NCBI GenBank assembly: GCA_002900995.3
Contig: CM035315.1
Coordinates: forward strand, 1,473,967-1,537,966
DNA length: 64,000 nucleotides
Origin: Ganoderma boninense
Lineage: Eukaryota; Basidiomycota; Agaricomycetes; Polyporales; Polyporaceae
Direction: 5' to 3'
Shown: positions 44,074 through 55,060 of the stretch, piece by piece
Layout of the letters: each line of letters opens with the position of its first letter
Position numbering within the stretch: the stretch's first letter is position 1
Made by a program: the position numbers and the translations under genes
The notes under the pieces: generated by a model
The model's input: the letters and a program-made list of their open reading frames with translations, nothing else
The model's database searches: none
What the model was told of the DNA's origin: nothing

Positions 44074-45330
44074 AGGCCACAAATAATCGACGTCAGTCAA
44101 TGTACCATATTTATGCAAATTGTGCAGATGGATGTGCGTGGCGTATTGAAGCTATCCGATTCCCTCCTTCATCTTCATGTATCGGTGTGCACGTCTGTGC
44201 TCTGATTTATAGCCCCCCGAGTTGCACACATATGTGTTGAGTGACTGATGTATTAGGCTCATCACAACGGTCATCGACTGTTGATACATGTGTATGTTTG
44301 TTTTGAGGATACGATTGGGCAGTTGACTTCTTGGCGGGAAAGCTGAGGAACGGGTACGTATCCGGGAGGATTCGAACGAAGGCACGGCGTTTGCCGAAAG
44401 AGCAGTTTGGCAGCTTTCAGTTCGCTGCTCTGATCTCCCCTTGGCAACCATCCTCTTGTCTTCATACATGGGCTCTAGTCTGCAACGTCGTGCCAGTGCC
44501 ATTGCTGGTTGCTTTCGAAACTGTTTGGCTTCACAAACCCAACCGCGATCAAGACTTCAACATGGCTGCTTATTCTGCAAGCGAGGACCCTACGAATCGT
44601 TCGAACGACTCGGAGGACACGACAACGTGATCAAACTTCTGTATGCTCCTGTCTGTTGTTCCAGCAGCTCAACAGTAGTAGCTGTAATCAAGCCCAACAT
44701 TACCTGTTTTCGCCATCGCCTTTACATCTCCTCCCCTGCCCGAAAGCTGCGGTCCATCGTGTTTTACGCCACCTTTCGCATTTACGTGTACATGATCGTG
44801 ATGGTTGTAGTGAGTCCTTCTTCTGGACCGCCCTCCTCCTCTCAAACGCTTCCTTTCTTGACAGGAGAAGTCGATACAGCGGATCCCAATGTCGCTGTCC
44901 ATCTCGGTCTGCAGATCACAATCACAACAACTCAACCGGGCACGGCAACTGAAGCTTGATCTCGCCCCTGCGAAGCATACGTGCATGACTTAACCCGCTT
45001 GCTTTCGTAAACACTCATTTCCTCCTTCCTTCAAGCCTACAGCACTGATTCGCGATTTCCTTAACGAGGGTGCATGCATTGAAGGGCCGACTTTCCAGCG
45101 TTTTCTTCACTAGATTCTTGATACACGTCTATCATCACCGTCTCCGACAGGGCGACCACAGGCACCGAAGATGCCGGTTGACATCATCGGGATTGTCGAA
45201 ATGGTACGTGCGGGATTAGTCGGCGAGCTTCGCGCTCCCTGATATCATCAGGACACGCTTCATGAAAACTACTTGTACGCAGGTCCACCCACATTGTGCG
45301 GCAAAACACTTCAAAGCTTCCCCCTTCGCA
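44074..45330. other. Gene-poor stretch, 1.25 kb
   Basis: No confident gene. ORFs near 44440-44960 are open in two plus frames but have no family resemblance. A short reading at 45171 (MPVDIIGIVEM followed by a GT donor) could be a 5' exon or upstream ORF of the next gene. Confidence 0.4.
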
Positions 45331-46763
45331 ATGGCCCCCACTTCAATCTTCTTGACTCTCTCCGTCCTCTTCGCGGTGGAAATTCTGCCTGCATGGGCTC
45401 AGAACACCACCGCAAAGTGTCGCAGCGAATTCGACTGGGTGCGTCGAGCGATATTGTGCATTTTCGCAGTGCTGAGAAGCACATCATCCAGATGTCTAAT
45501 TCTCTAGGTCAGAGCCCGTGCTTGGTCACCGCATGGCTCTGGACGCCCGTGCTATGGCACCGGAAACGGTATCCTCATCATTTCGCTGGGTCTCCCCTCC
45601 ATGGCACTAACACTCTGTGCTCCCAGCTACTTTCGTTCCCCCGGTGCCGACCAACTGGGTCTACCAAGGCCCTCTGGCGAAGGACCCCTTCGACTCCACG
45701 CCGTGCGATTGCAACACAGTGCTTTACTCGACCCTGGCGGCGTGTGGTATTTGTCAAGGTGCAGGGATCGAACCGTGAGTTTGGTATGTGCGCTCATCGA
45801 CGACCTTCCTGACGGTCAATATCTAGGTGGCCGACATATACCGTGAACTGCACGCAGGTCTACAATGGAACGTGAGTGCTTTCTCCCGAAGGATCGTCTG
45901 CACTGCTCTGACCCCCAGCTGCCGGTATATCAGGTTTCCAGAGTCGGTTCCGGGCGGTACCGCGATCCCTGCATGGGCTTTCCTTGACGTGACGGTATGG
46001 GGTCCGAGTCGTCTCATACTGTCGACCACCAGGACTTACCAGAAATCCAGAGGAATAGCACCTTCAACGTCAAGGCTGCGAAGGCCTTAGCGGAACAAGG
46101 TGACCGTGCAGATCCCTAGCGGTGATATGTTCTCCCTGATTGACAGCACTATGTCAAGGTGTGCCCGACGTGACCGACCTCACGTCCTCGTCTGCATCCG
46201 CAAGTCCATCATCCTCAGGTAGCACGCCTTCCTCGCCATCAACTGCTTCTTCTTCTCCGATCTCATCCTCCCCGACTCCTCCGGTGAGCATGACCAGCGG
46301 CGCCAGCACTACAGGCTCTTCAGCACACGGAAGCAGCCCTGCGCCGCTGGTTGGCGGTATCGTCGGCGGGATACTGGGCTTGCTGCTCATCGGGACCCTG
46401 GCGCTCTTCATCGTCCTCCGTCATCGCAGGCGCACTCGCAAGGCGCGCTCAAACACCCACGAACCACGGGCGGCAGCGACGAGTGAGTTCTGGGACGGAC
46501 CCGGGCTCACCATGAAGGGCTCGAATGGGGCGCTGCTATATGTGAGTGTCTTCAACGCGCTTTCGCAATCCGCGTAGCTGAAGCTGCATCTTCGGTTGCA
46601 GGACATCACGGATCCTCGTACCTATCCGGCGCGCATGGAGGTGCAGGGCACGTCGTCTGTCTCGAGCACCTCGAGCAGCGGCCATGGACACCCGGTCTCG
46701 ATACCGTTTCCATTGGGGCGTGGAGTCGCGAACGCGGGATACCGAGGGTATCCCCAAATTTAG
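45331..46763 (+). CDS. Secretory single-pass membrane protein with Cys-rich ectodomain, one frame break
   Basis: Eight exons: 45331..45438, 45492..45568, 45627..45774, 45827..45871, 45919..45994, 46051..46099, 46159..46541 and 46602..46763; about 348 aa. Signal peptide MAPTSIFLTLSVLFAVEI. The ectodomain has NSLGQSPCLV, PCDCNTVLYSTLAACGICQG and PGGTAIPAWAFLDVT. A Ser/Thr/Pro-rich stalk of about 60 residues precedes one membrane helix (GGIVGGILGLLLIGTLALF) and the basic stop-transfer RHRRRTRK. The cytoplasmic tail is Ser-rich. The layout resembles fungal cell-surface sensor-type proteins, but no ligand or pathway can be named. The exon total is one base too long; a break near 45544-45552 (cgcccgtgc) would explain it and would restore CYGTGN before intron 2. 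Confidence 0.72.
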
Positions 46764-47224
46764 GCTCCGCGCTTGCCACATAGAGCAATGCTCCACCGTC
46801 CACATTGTACAGTGTCTGTGTTCGCCGCACTAGACGTGACGTTGGCTCCTCGTAATGGCAGTGATGATGGTCCCGTTCACGTAATCCTTGAGAGAATTCG
46901 TCTTACCTTCGATCAAAATGATTCTCAAGGATCTTCGCCTTCAGCGACATAGAAGGCAGGGGTCCATCTGTTTCAAGGCAACCGCGTTTGGGAAGCGTGA
47001 TCGATGCCCTTGTGGAATTCTGGCAGCCCGCGAACTGCGATCTGGCGTGGTTTGTCATCCTTCATGAATACAAAGGGCCCAAGTAGTAGCGTGGGCACGC
47101 GTGTATAAAAGGCGTTAGGATATGTTCGCTGCGATCTACAGGACTATCGGTACGTGTCCTTTTCCGCCCTTGTGCAATCGCCTTTCCTTTCAGAGTCTTC
47201 TATCACCGGTAACTCTACACCAAT
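46764..47224. other. Promoter region of the polyol dehydrogenase gene
   Basis: No gene seen. Contains a TATA box at 47104-47110. Confidence 0.5.
47104..47110 (+). promoter_or_regulatory. TATA box of the polyol dehydrogenase gene
   Basis: TATAAAA about 115 bp upstream of the ATG at 47225. Confidence 0.6.
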
Positions 47225-48842
47225 ATGGAGGCGATTTACTACGAGAAGGTGGGTATACGCGTAGTGCTATCTGGGACGTTGGCTCACTTGTTAACTTTTA
47301 TAGCCGCGTGTTTTCGAGCTTAAGACGATCCCTATCCCGGAGGTTAAGCCTCATCAGGTTCTCATCAAAGGTGAGGACGTCTTTTCGCCTTGAATCCCTC
47401 TCAACTTTGTTGATCATGATTCCTAGTCACATACTGTGGTACGTCGTGTCAACTCGTTTCGGTCTGTTAATATGTAGCTGAACTCTCTTTATAGGTCTTT
47501 GCGGGTCAGACCAGCACCTCCATGAAGGGGATCCGAACATAGTCAAGTACCCTGTGAGCATACGCGCGTCCTTTCCCAAATAACATACGGTCTCCTGTGG
47601 TTGACCTTGTCATTCCAGTTCGTTCCCGGTCATGAAGTCGTCGGCGTTATTGCGGAGGTGGGCAGCACTGTCACCGAATTCGCGAAAGGCGATCGGGTCG
47701 TCGGAGATCCCCTAGTCGAGGTATGGCTCCATGCAAACCACCACTGTCGCAGATCGACACCATGGCGTCTCTCTAATGGCCTCTTGTTGCAGTGCGGCCA
47801 TTGCTTTTACTGCCGTCGTTCCGAGTTCACGCTCTGTGAGAAGATGAATGGCCATGGGGTGAACATCCAGGGCGGCTTCAGCCAATACGTCGTCTAGTGA
47901 GTCTTTCACCCACGACTCCTCTTCCCCAGACGGAATAGCATCGTTGTTCAATCTTACATGTTGACACGCTCATCTTCCACGCTCCAGCGACGCTCGCAAG
48001 GTATTCAAGATCCACAATATCTCGGACGAAGATGCCACGCTCATCGAGCCCGCTTCGTGCGCCATCCACGGCCTCGACAGGCTGAACATCAAAGTCGGCA
48101 TGGAGGCCCTCGTCATCGGCGCTGGTCCGTCGGGGATCATCCTCGCGCAGCTCCTCAAGCTCAACGGAGCGTCCAAGGTCGTGATCGCGGCGAACAAGGG
48201 CATCAAGACAGAACTGGCACGCAAGCTGGACGCAGGGGACGAGTATATCGAGCTCGACCGAGCGGACCCGAAGCCGCAGTGGGAGAAGCTCAAGAAGGAC
48301 AACCCGTATGGGTTTGACGTCGTTGTGAGTCGCTCGACCCAAATTCTGCTTGTCAATTGTCTGGGCTGTGAGCTCACCGAGACGAAATGTTGCAGGTGGA
48401 GGCGACAGGCTCTGTCGCCGTCGCGAACGACGCGATTAACTATGTGCGGAGGGGCGGCTCGCTTCTGGTGTACAGCGTTTACGGCCCCACGCCGGCGAAC
48501 TGGTTCCCGGCGAAGATCTTCTTCGACGAGATCAAGGTCTGCGTCGCTCGTAGCTGTGTAGATTCCTCCTTTGGCTGACATTGAGCTGTGGGGAATCGAA
48601 ATAGATCATCGGCTCGTTCGCTCAGTCGCACTGCTTCCCTCGTGCGGTTGCGTACCTCGACAGCGGTAAGATCAAGGTGCAGGGTCTGGTGAGTTCTTCG
48701 GTTGTTTGGCAAGCTTCTGTACGCTGATGAGTGAGCAATGCGAACGCTGCAGGTCACCGACGTATTCAAGTTGTCGGAGTACCAGCAGGCTTTGGACAAG
48801 TACAAGAGCCGCGATGTAGGGAAGATTGCCGTCAAGCCTTGA
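47225..48842 (+). CDS. Zinc-dependent medium-chain dehydrogenase, polyol (sorbitol/arabinitol) type
   Basis: Ten exons: 47225..47248, 47304..47370, 47427..47438 (12 bases), 47495..47553, 47619..47720, 47793..47896, 47988..48324, 48396..48536, 48605..48688 and 48753..48842; 339 aa with all phases matching. Catalytic zinc ligands lie in [14 protein letters not shown] and [10 protein letters not shown]. The structural zinc lobe is [15 protein letters not shown]. The nucleotide fold has [16 protein letters not shown]. The end [20 protein letters not shown] is typical of NAD(H)-linked polyol dehydrogenases. The exact sugar alcohol cannot be read from sequence; the family includes D-arabinitol, xylitol and sorbitol dehydrogenases. 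Cytosolic, as no targeting signal is visible. Confidence 0.9.
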
Positions 48843-49956
48843 GAAAATGGTGTTTCAGGCTGGGAAACAGAGTAGACAAGTCTTACAGCACGGCAGGCAG
48901 TGCATCTGGGGTTCGATACCCGTTAGTCATATAGGATATAGGATAGTGCTTGGTAGGGGGTAGGAAGGCTCGTTAGAAATGTCGCCGCGAGATTGTTACA
49001 GTGTCGTAGGTCAAGAAGCATCGTGTACCCTGATCAGACAGGACATTATTAATGCACGATGTTACGCTCGAGAGTGCGCAAGGATTCTGAAGCTTAGAAG
49101 GAGCTGTCATGACAAAGCTTCGCAATCGAACGTTGTCCAGTTTGTGGCAAGCCACGATCTGCGCGGACCACATGGCATATGTGAACCAGGCTGGCACTCA
49201 TGGTGCGGCAGCTATGCCAGAGATTCAGAGCAAGCTTGCCTACAGTTCATCGCCTGACAGCAGAGGGCCGGGACCCGCAAGCAGCCCGCGTCACTCGGCT
49301 GTTGCCCAGTGGACATCCTTGTGTCCATCGCTGTGAGATTTGAAGGCCGGACAGCAACACAGTCGTGGGGAGAGAGGAAGAACGCAGTACACAGCCACTT
49401 CGAGAACCGCTTGATATCATTCCGGCATCTACGGCCTCTCGTAGATACGGCAAGCATTGAATAGCATCCATCCATTGCAGCACGGCAGTGCTGGGAACTG
49501 AGAAATTCCAAATGTGTGAACTCGGGAGACCCTGTCGCACAGTTGAGCATGGGATGCCAGAAGAACAAGCATGCACCCTCCCACCTTCAGCAAGAAAGCC
49601 GCATAACAGCCGCCATTCGGTTATGACGCACGACCGGAAGTGGCGGATTCACATCCTCCTGAGATCGAATGCTCTTGAGTCTCGCGACCACCGCTAGATC
49701 TCGGCTTTGTGCTCTACGGGTGTCTCCTAACGCCGGCTGTAAGGCTGGGAGAGCCCAACGAAAATACCGAAATCTCATCCACGCCACTGTGTATTGGGAA
49801 ATATACTACAGAAGGACGTTAGCTTGGTAACTGGTTTGGTGGCAAACGATGTGCGACGTACATATACTGCCCTCGGCTGTGGGTCCTGGGAGGTAAATCT
49901 AACGAGCACTTCATCAGGCTGCCGGTGCTGGCCTTTCACCTCGCTGACCACCCGAG
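48843..49956. other. Intergenic stretch, 1.1 kb
   Basis: No supported gene. A T-arm-like ggggttcgatacccg near 48912 is not part of a tRNA. Confidence 0.45.
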
Positions 49957-50245
49957 ATGCGCCTGCTGTTCGTGTCCTTGGTCTTCGCGTTGGTCATCAT
50001 GGCCCAGGGTGCGCCTGTGACGCCCGTGGCTGCCGTTGAACGCCGACGTGAGTACTACAGCACCACGATACGTATTTGATTGAGTCGAAAGGTTGATGGC
50101 TGATCGCATTGTTTCCAGAGGGTGGTGGTGTCGTCGGTCCGCCGGGCCCTATTTTGCGACAGTTCATTCACCCCAAAGTCGATGGTGTGTTCCAAGTTGA
50201 GGCCCCGCTCACACAGCCATCACTTATACAGTGCTCAGAGGGTGA
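49957..50245 (+). CDS. Tiny secreted peptide, 56 aa
   Basis: Three exons, 49957..50047, 50119..50184 and 50232..50245, give 56 aa with matching phases (1, 1, 0). The N-terminus MRLLFVSLVFALVIMAQGAP is a signal peptide. The mature part, about 38 residues, is VTPVAAVERR followed by QGGGVVGPPGPIL and ends KVDVLRG. It contains ERR just before a Gly/Pro stretch, a possible Kex2-like processing site (inference). It has no Cys. The signal sequence ending in QGAPV is similar to AAYGAPV in the two small peptides at 60687 and 61792, so the three may belong to one loose class. Function unknown. Confidence 0.55.
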
Positions 50246-50676
50246 AGACAACGTCTAGAAGCTTATGGTATTAGGTGAGGTCTTCAAGGATCGTCAAATA
50301 CGGGAAAGCTTAATGGTTACCTGGATAATTCAAGACCGCAATACGGCCAAGATTCCGGATGTATGATGTGTATTTCGCACAGCGCGGCGCACAGCGCATG
50401 TTCGTTGTATAGAATGCTTTCCCTCCTTCTCGGAAATTGCTTGTCGTCGTCGTCACATATTTGAGAGACGTTGGCCAGGGAAATCGCAAGAGGTGCAAGC
50501 TGTTCGCCGACTTTAACCGAGGTCTGGTGGTAGCCGGTAGAAATATTCAACAAGCGCCTAAACCGACTCCGTGCGTTTCCGTGCGAAAGCTGGGCCAGGT
50601 TGCGGTGGTGAGGCGCAGGCGCCAGCGTCACCGTACACGTCTTGCCATCATCCACCACCTTGCGGCGGTCGACCTT
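50246..50676. other. Upstream region of GTPase-kinase fusion gene 1
   Basis: No ATG in frame with the first recognised exon of the next gene from about 50437 onward. Parts near 50400-50440 resemble the region upstream of the second copy (both contain ccttctcgg). Confidence 0.4.
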
Positions 50677-52391
50677 ACGCTGGGACTGAATCTTTGGCAG
50701 AGCCTCTTACATCGTTGCTTTGCTGCGTCCAATCTCTCTCCTCCCCAGCGGATCCGTGTCGCTGTCTATGGTGCTATTCATTTCCATCCCTCACAGTGGT
50801 TTCTGGATCCGGCCTGTCATAATTCATTAACTTGGTCCTCTCATATAGGCGGCCCTGGAACTGGGAAGAAATCCTTAATATCAAAGTTGGTGCGTCTGTA
50901 TGGCTTGTTGATATCTCTTCCAGTAGTCACGTCGCATAACTCAGAACAATCGGGTCTACCGCTGTCCCCAAGACGGAAGGCACTTGCTGCTAGAGGTTCA
51001 GCTCGGGGATGAATTGTCCCCGGCGTCCATCGCTCTGATTCTCCTCGATGCTCGAGAACCTGAGATACTCTCACCTAAGACCATTGACGTCGCTCGCAAG
51101 GTCGCCATTTCGACTTGTGTCGTGCATACGAAATCGGATCTCGTTCCGTGCGACTACTCGGACCTCCATCTACGCTATCTCGCCAGCAAGCCTCTCTTGT
51201 CGCATGACTTCGACATTGACTGCTTCTCTGTGAATCTAACTACCGAAGAAGGTGCCGATGATGTTCTCGCGTTCATCGGTGCGTTACCCATTGTTCGTTG
51301 TTAGCCTGTCGCCTCACTCGGATTCCGCCAGCACACTCTGTCACAGGATTGTCTTCCGCTCCTGTCCAGTCGTCGCGTACCGTCTCCTTTTCCAGGAGGT
51401 TCTGGTCCTATCTGCTGGACTGTGTTGCGGCGTGCTTCGCTCTTCCACCTCCGGGGCCTCTGTCAGACGTGAGTCATATCCTTCGTTGCGCCCGGCCACT
51501 ACTCAGGGCGGACTCTAGGTCTCCGCCGAACTGGCCCCCCTCGCGTCGGATTCGGACATAATGAATCTCATGGACCAGCCTATGGACACCATGTGGGGCG
51601 AGGAACTGAAGCGGCGGCTCGGTGTCGAAGACGCGCCCCACGTGACGGTGAACAGGATAACCCCCTCGCTTCTCGCCAAATGCATGTCGGCCTCCGAGCG
51701 TGCCAGCATGGAGCTTGTGCGGCAGCACACGACTATCCCCGTTCCCCGAGACCTCTGCCCCCACTTGGTGTTCCTCGTCATGGACCTCATCGACGGCGAG
51801 ATGCTGTACGAGTGTTGGGACAGGCTGAGCCGATTCAAACAGTTCCGGATCGCGTGCACGCTCCGCTGGTACACAAAGCAGCTGCATTCATTAACTCGGC
51901 CCGCTCCTGGGAGTTTGGGGGACGGGTGCGTCAGAGGGGTCATCTTCAGCGATGCTGAGTATGGCCCGTTTGCAACTGCGCGATCCTTCCGCCGATTCTG
52001 CGAGCTGGTGGCCTTCTTTGGTTGGAGGGCCAAGGCCCTGATGGCCATCGCGGCCAACAAGGAGATACCGCCCCTGCCGCGTCCGGATCTTATTGACTGG
52101 ACTCTGCCCGTCTTCGTCCACGGAGACCTCAATATAAGCAACGTCTTGCTCGATCGGCAGGGAAGCTTATGGGTCGTTGACTGGGCGAATGCGGGCTACT
52201 ATCCGTCTACAATGGAACCGATTGCCATGCGGCGAGTGGACGAGATCATGCACGCAAAGGATGTCTCGTCATCGTGGCGAAGTTACAGGTCTTTCATTGC
52301 AGGGACTGTCTCTAAAGAAGAGGAAGCGTTCTGGGACGATTTTGTTCTCGGAAGTGACCACTTTCCGGGTAACGAATTCACCCTGGCTTGA
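50677..52391 (+). CDS. Ras-like GTPase domain fused to APH-fold kinase domain, copy 1
   Basis: Five exons matching copy 2: 50677..50770, 50849..50889, 50945..51278, 51347..51468 and 51519..52391; about 487 aa. The GTPase-like part has the P-loop GGPGTGKKSLISKL, the LLLEVQLGDEL strand where Ras has its DTAGQE, ALILLDAREP, the base-recognition motif VVHTKSDLV and SVNLTTEEGADD. A short hydrophobic linker (FWSYLLDCVAACFALPPPG) leads to a phosphotransferase domain with IPVPRDLCPHLVFLVMDLI, the catalytic loop HGDLNISNVLLD and the metal-binding VDWANAGYYP. The position of the start codon in copy 2 is ACG here, with no other in-frame ATG close by, so translation start is uncertain. An upstream exon, a non-AUG start or loss of the start are all possible. 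Confidence 0.75.
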
Positions 52392-53009
52392 ACATGCAGT
52401 ATTTCAGGCAGCTGTCTGGCGAACTCGTGCACCAGTGCTACAGCTTTTCGAAGAGCAGAGAAGATGCACGCTGCGGCAGGGAGACTTATATCTCCTTCTG
52501 TTGGCCATGGGCCGGGCCCATGGCTCGCAGTGGCACTGAGTGTTCAGAAGATGAAAGATGACATCTAGAAACTTACTGCGAGACGCGAAATGGAAAATCA
52601 CAGCCAAAAGCACGATGCGGCGACGATCCTATTGGTATAATGTATGTTTTGTACAGCACAACGTGCAGCGCATACTTGTGTAGGAGACTGTGCACTCGCA
52701 TGCTCCTTCTCGGGAATTCGCCTGTTATTGTCATTGTCGCCACTTACTGAGGTCAGAGAAACTACAGCCACCGCAGAGAAAGATCAGTCGCCGAAATTCC
52801 TCGGTCGGCCACAAGGATTGGTGGTGGTTAGTGTTTGGGATATTAGAGTATCATATCAACGCCTGGGCATACGTGCGAAAAGGTGGCGAAAGGCGCCTTG
52901 AACCACGTTGCTGCGGACCGAGGTGCAAACCCTCGGCTGGAGTCGACGCTCACAATCACCCACCCAACGTTCTAGCCAGTGGAACACCTCGCCCAAGCGC
53001 ATCGACCTT
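52392..53009. other. Spacer between the two fusion genes
   Basis: No supported gene. Contains the 3' flank of copy 1 and the promoter of copy 2. Confidence 0.45.
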
Positions 53010-54727
53010 ATGCCAGGACTGAACCTTTGGCAGGGCTTCTTGAATCGTTGTTTCGTTGGATCCGGTCTCTCTCCTCCCCAGCGGGTCCGTGTCGCCGTCT
53101 ATGGTAGGTACCTTCCCTTGCCTCATAGTGCTTTCGATCCCGTCGTTAACAGGCCTCCTCTCCTCCTTCCATGCAGGCCGCCCAGGAGCCGGGAAGAACT
53201 CTTTGATATCCAAACTGGTGCGTTGCTGCAGTTCTTGGGATCGGCCACTAGCCAACATGGCGTAACTCAGAACAATCGGGTCTACCGCTGTTCCCGAGAC
53301 GGAAGGCGTCTGCTACTAGACGTTCAACTCGGGGACGAACTGTCCCAGGCCTCCGCCGCCCTGATCCTCATTGATGCTCAAGAGCCTGCGAAACTCTCGC
53401 CCGCCACTGTCGACGCGGCGCGGAGAGTCGCCACATCGACGTGTGTCGTGCATACGAAGCTGGACCTTGTTTCATGCGACTACTCATCCAGCCATCTGCG
53501 CTACCTTGGCAGCAAACCCCTCTTGTCGTACCAGTTCGACATCGACTGCCTGTCTGTGAATCTGACGTCTGGAGAAGGAGTCGACGACGTTCTGGCATTC
53601 ATCGGTGCGTTATCCGATGTTTGTCGTGGCTCCATCGTCTCATACGTATTCTACCAGGACGCTCCGTCACAGGATACTCTGCTGCTCCCAGGTGGTCGAT
53701 CTCTTCCTTTTTTCGGAGATTTTTGTCGCATTTACTAGACTGGGTTGCTGGGTACTTCGCTCTACCCCTGCCGGGGTTGCCTTTGGACGTGAGTGACTTT
53801 CTTTTCTATGCCTCCACCACTACTCAGCACCAACTCCAGGTCTCCGCCGAACTGGCACCGCTCAAGTCTGATTCCGATGTCGAAGACCTTATGGACCAAC
53901 CTCTGGACACTGCTTGGGGCGAAGAGCTGAAGCGGCGGCTCGGCGCAAAGGATGCGCCCTACGTAACGGTGAACCGGATAAGCCCTTCGCTCCTCGTCAA
54001 AGCCCCGTCGGACTCAGAACGTGCCAGCATGGCCCTCGTGCGCGAGAAGACGACCATCCCCGTCCCCCGCGACCTCTGTCCGCACCTCTCGTACCTCATC
54101 ATGGACTGCATCGACGGTGAGATGCTGTACGAGTGCTGGGACGGGCTGAGCCGCTTCATGCAGTTCCGGGTCGCGTGCACGCTGCGCGGGTACACGAAGC
54201 AGCTGCGCTCGCTGACAGTGAGTCGCTCGAGCTCTGCCCCCGGGCGTTTGGGGGATGGGCGCGTCAGCGGCGTCGTCTTCGACGACGCCATGACGGTGTA
54301 CGGCCCGTTCTCGACCGCGCGCTCCTTTTCCCGATTCTGCGAGCTGGTGGCGTTCTACGGCTGGAGAGCCAAGGCACTCAGCGGTGTCCTGACCAACGAC
54401 CTCGCGGCGATTCCGCCCGTGCCGCATTCCGGTGTAGTAAGTGATTGGACGCCCGTGTTCACTCACGGCGATCTCAACTCGAGCAACATCATGCTCGACC
54501 GACGCGGGAGCGTGTGGATCGTCGACTGGGCGTATGCTGGCTTCTATCCACCGGCCATGGAGTCCATTGCCATGCGGCGGGTGGACGAGACCATGCACGA
54601 GGAGGACGTCTCGCCATCGTGGCGACGTTACAGGTCCTTCATTGCAGGCAGCGTCTCTACAGAAGAGGAAGCGTTTTGGGATGATGTCGCTGTTGGCGCT
54701 CCCCGCTTTCCCCATAATCCACGTTGA
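53010..54727 (+). CDS. Ras-like GTPase domain fused to APH-fold kinase domain, copy 2
   Basis: Five exons, 53010..53103, 53177..53217, 53271..53604, 53673..53788 and 53840..54727, give 490 aa with all phases matching. It starts MPGLNLWQGFLNRCF. The first 170 residues read as a Ras-like domain: VAVYGGRPGAGKNSLISKL (the Ser/Thr after GK is Asn), LLLDVQLGDEL, ALILIDAQEP, VVHTKLDLV and CLSVNLTSGEGVDD. A hydrophobic helix-like linker (RFLSHLLDWVAGYFALPLPG) follows. The second half is an APH/choline-kinase-like domain: VTVNRISPSLLVK, HGDLNSSNIMLD (catalytic Asp and Asn) and VDWAYAGFYP (metal Asp). The substrate is unknown. Fungal APH-fold proteins are common, but I know of no described fusion to a Ras-like domain. 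Exons 2 and 3 match copy 1 in length exactly. Confidence 0.83.
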
Positions 54728-55060
54728 CCCATGCTTGGTACTGACGTTCACGGTTGTACTAACAACGTACGGCGCTATCACTGAGCACTGCTGTGTATTC
54801 GATCCAGAGCTACGCGTCTGGTGTCGTCAAGTTATATGGACCAGTGATACGTCGCAACACACTGTCGGGGCATATATAAAATCAACCTTCGTTAGTGTTT
54901 TCTACTCTCGAATTGTCCGTTGAAACTATGTACTGTAGAAACAAAGAATGAAGTGCAAGCGTCCGACGCTCAAGCACGTACTCGTAGCCACGACCAGCAG
55001 TCCAACAGCAGTAATAATAACTTACGCCACAAGGACACGGCGCATCTCCCATCATATCGC
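54728..55060. other. Convergent spacer
   Basis: Between the stops of fusion copy 2 and the aspartic protease gene. No gene seen. Confidence 0.5.

Noticed and set aside
44361..44381. tRNA-like T-arm (ggattcgaac on the plus strand)
   Set aside because: No D-arm, anticodon arm or pairing acceptor stem at the expected distance on the minus strand.
48909..48926. tRNA-like ggggttcgatacccg
   Set aside because: No matching acceptor stem 60-75 bases upstream and no D-arm.
50437..50676. Upstream extension of GTPase-kinase copy 1
   Set aside because: The frame is open but has no ATG and its text (basic, RRRRQRHR) is unlike copy 2, so it was not taken as coding.
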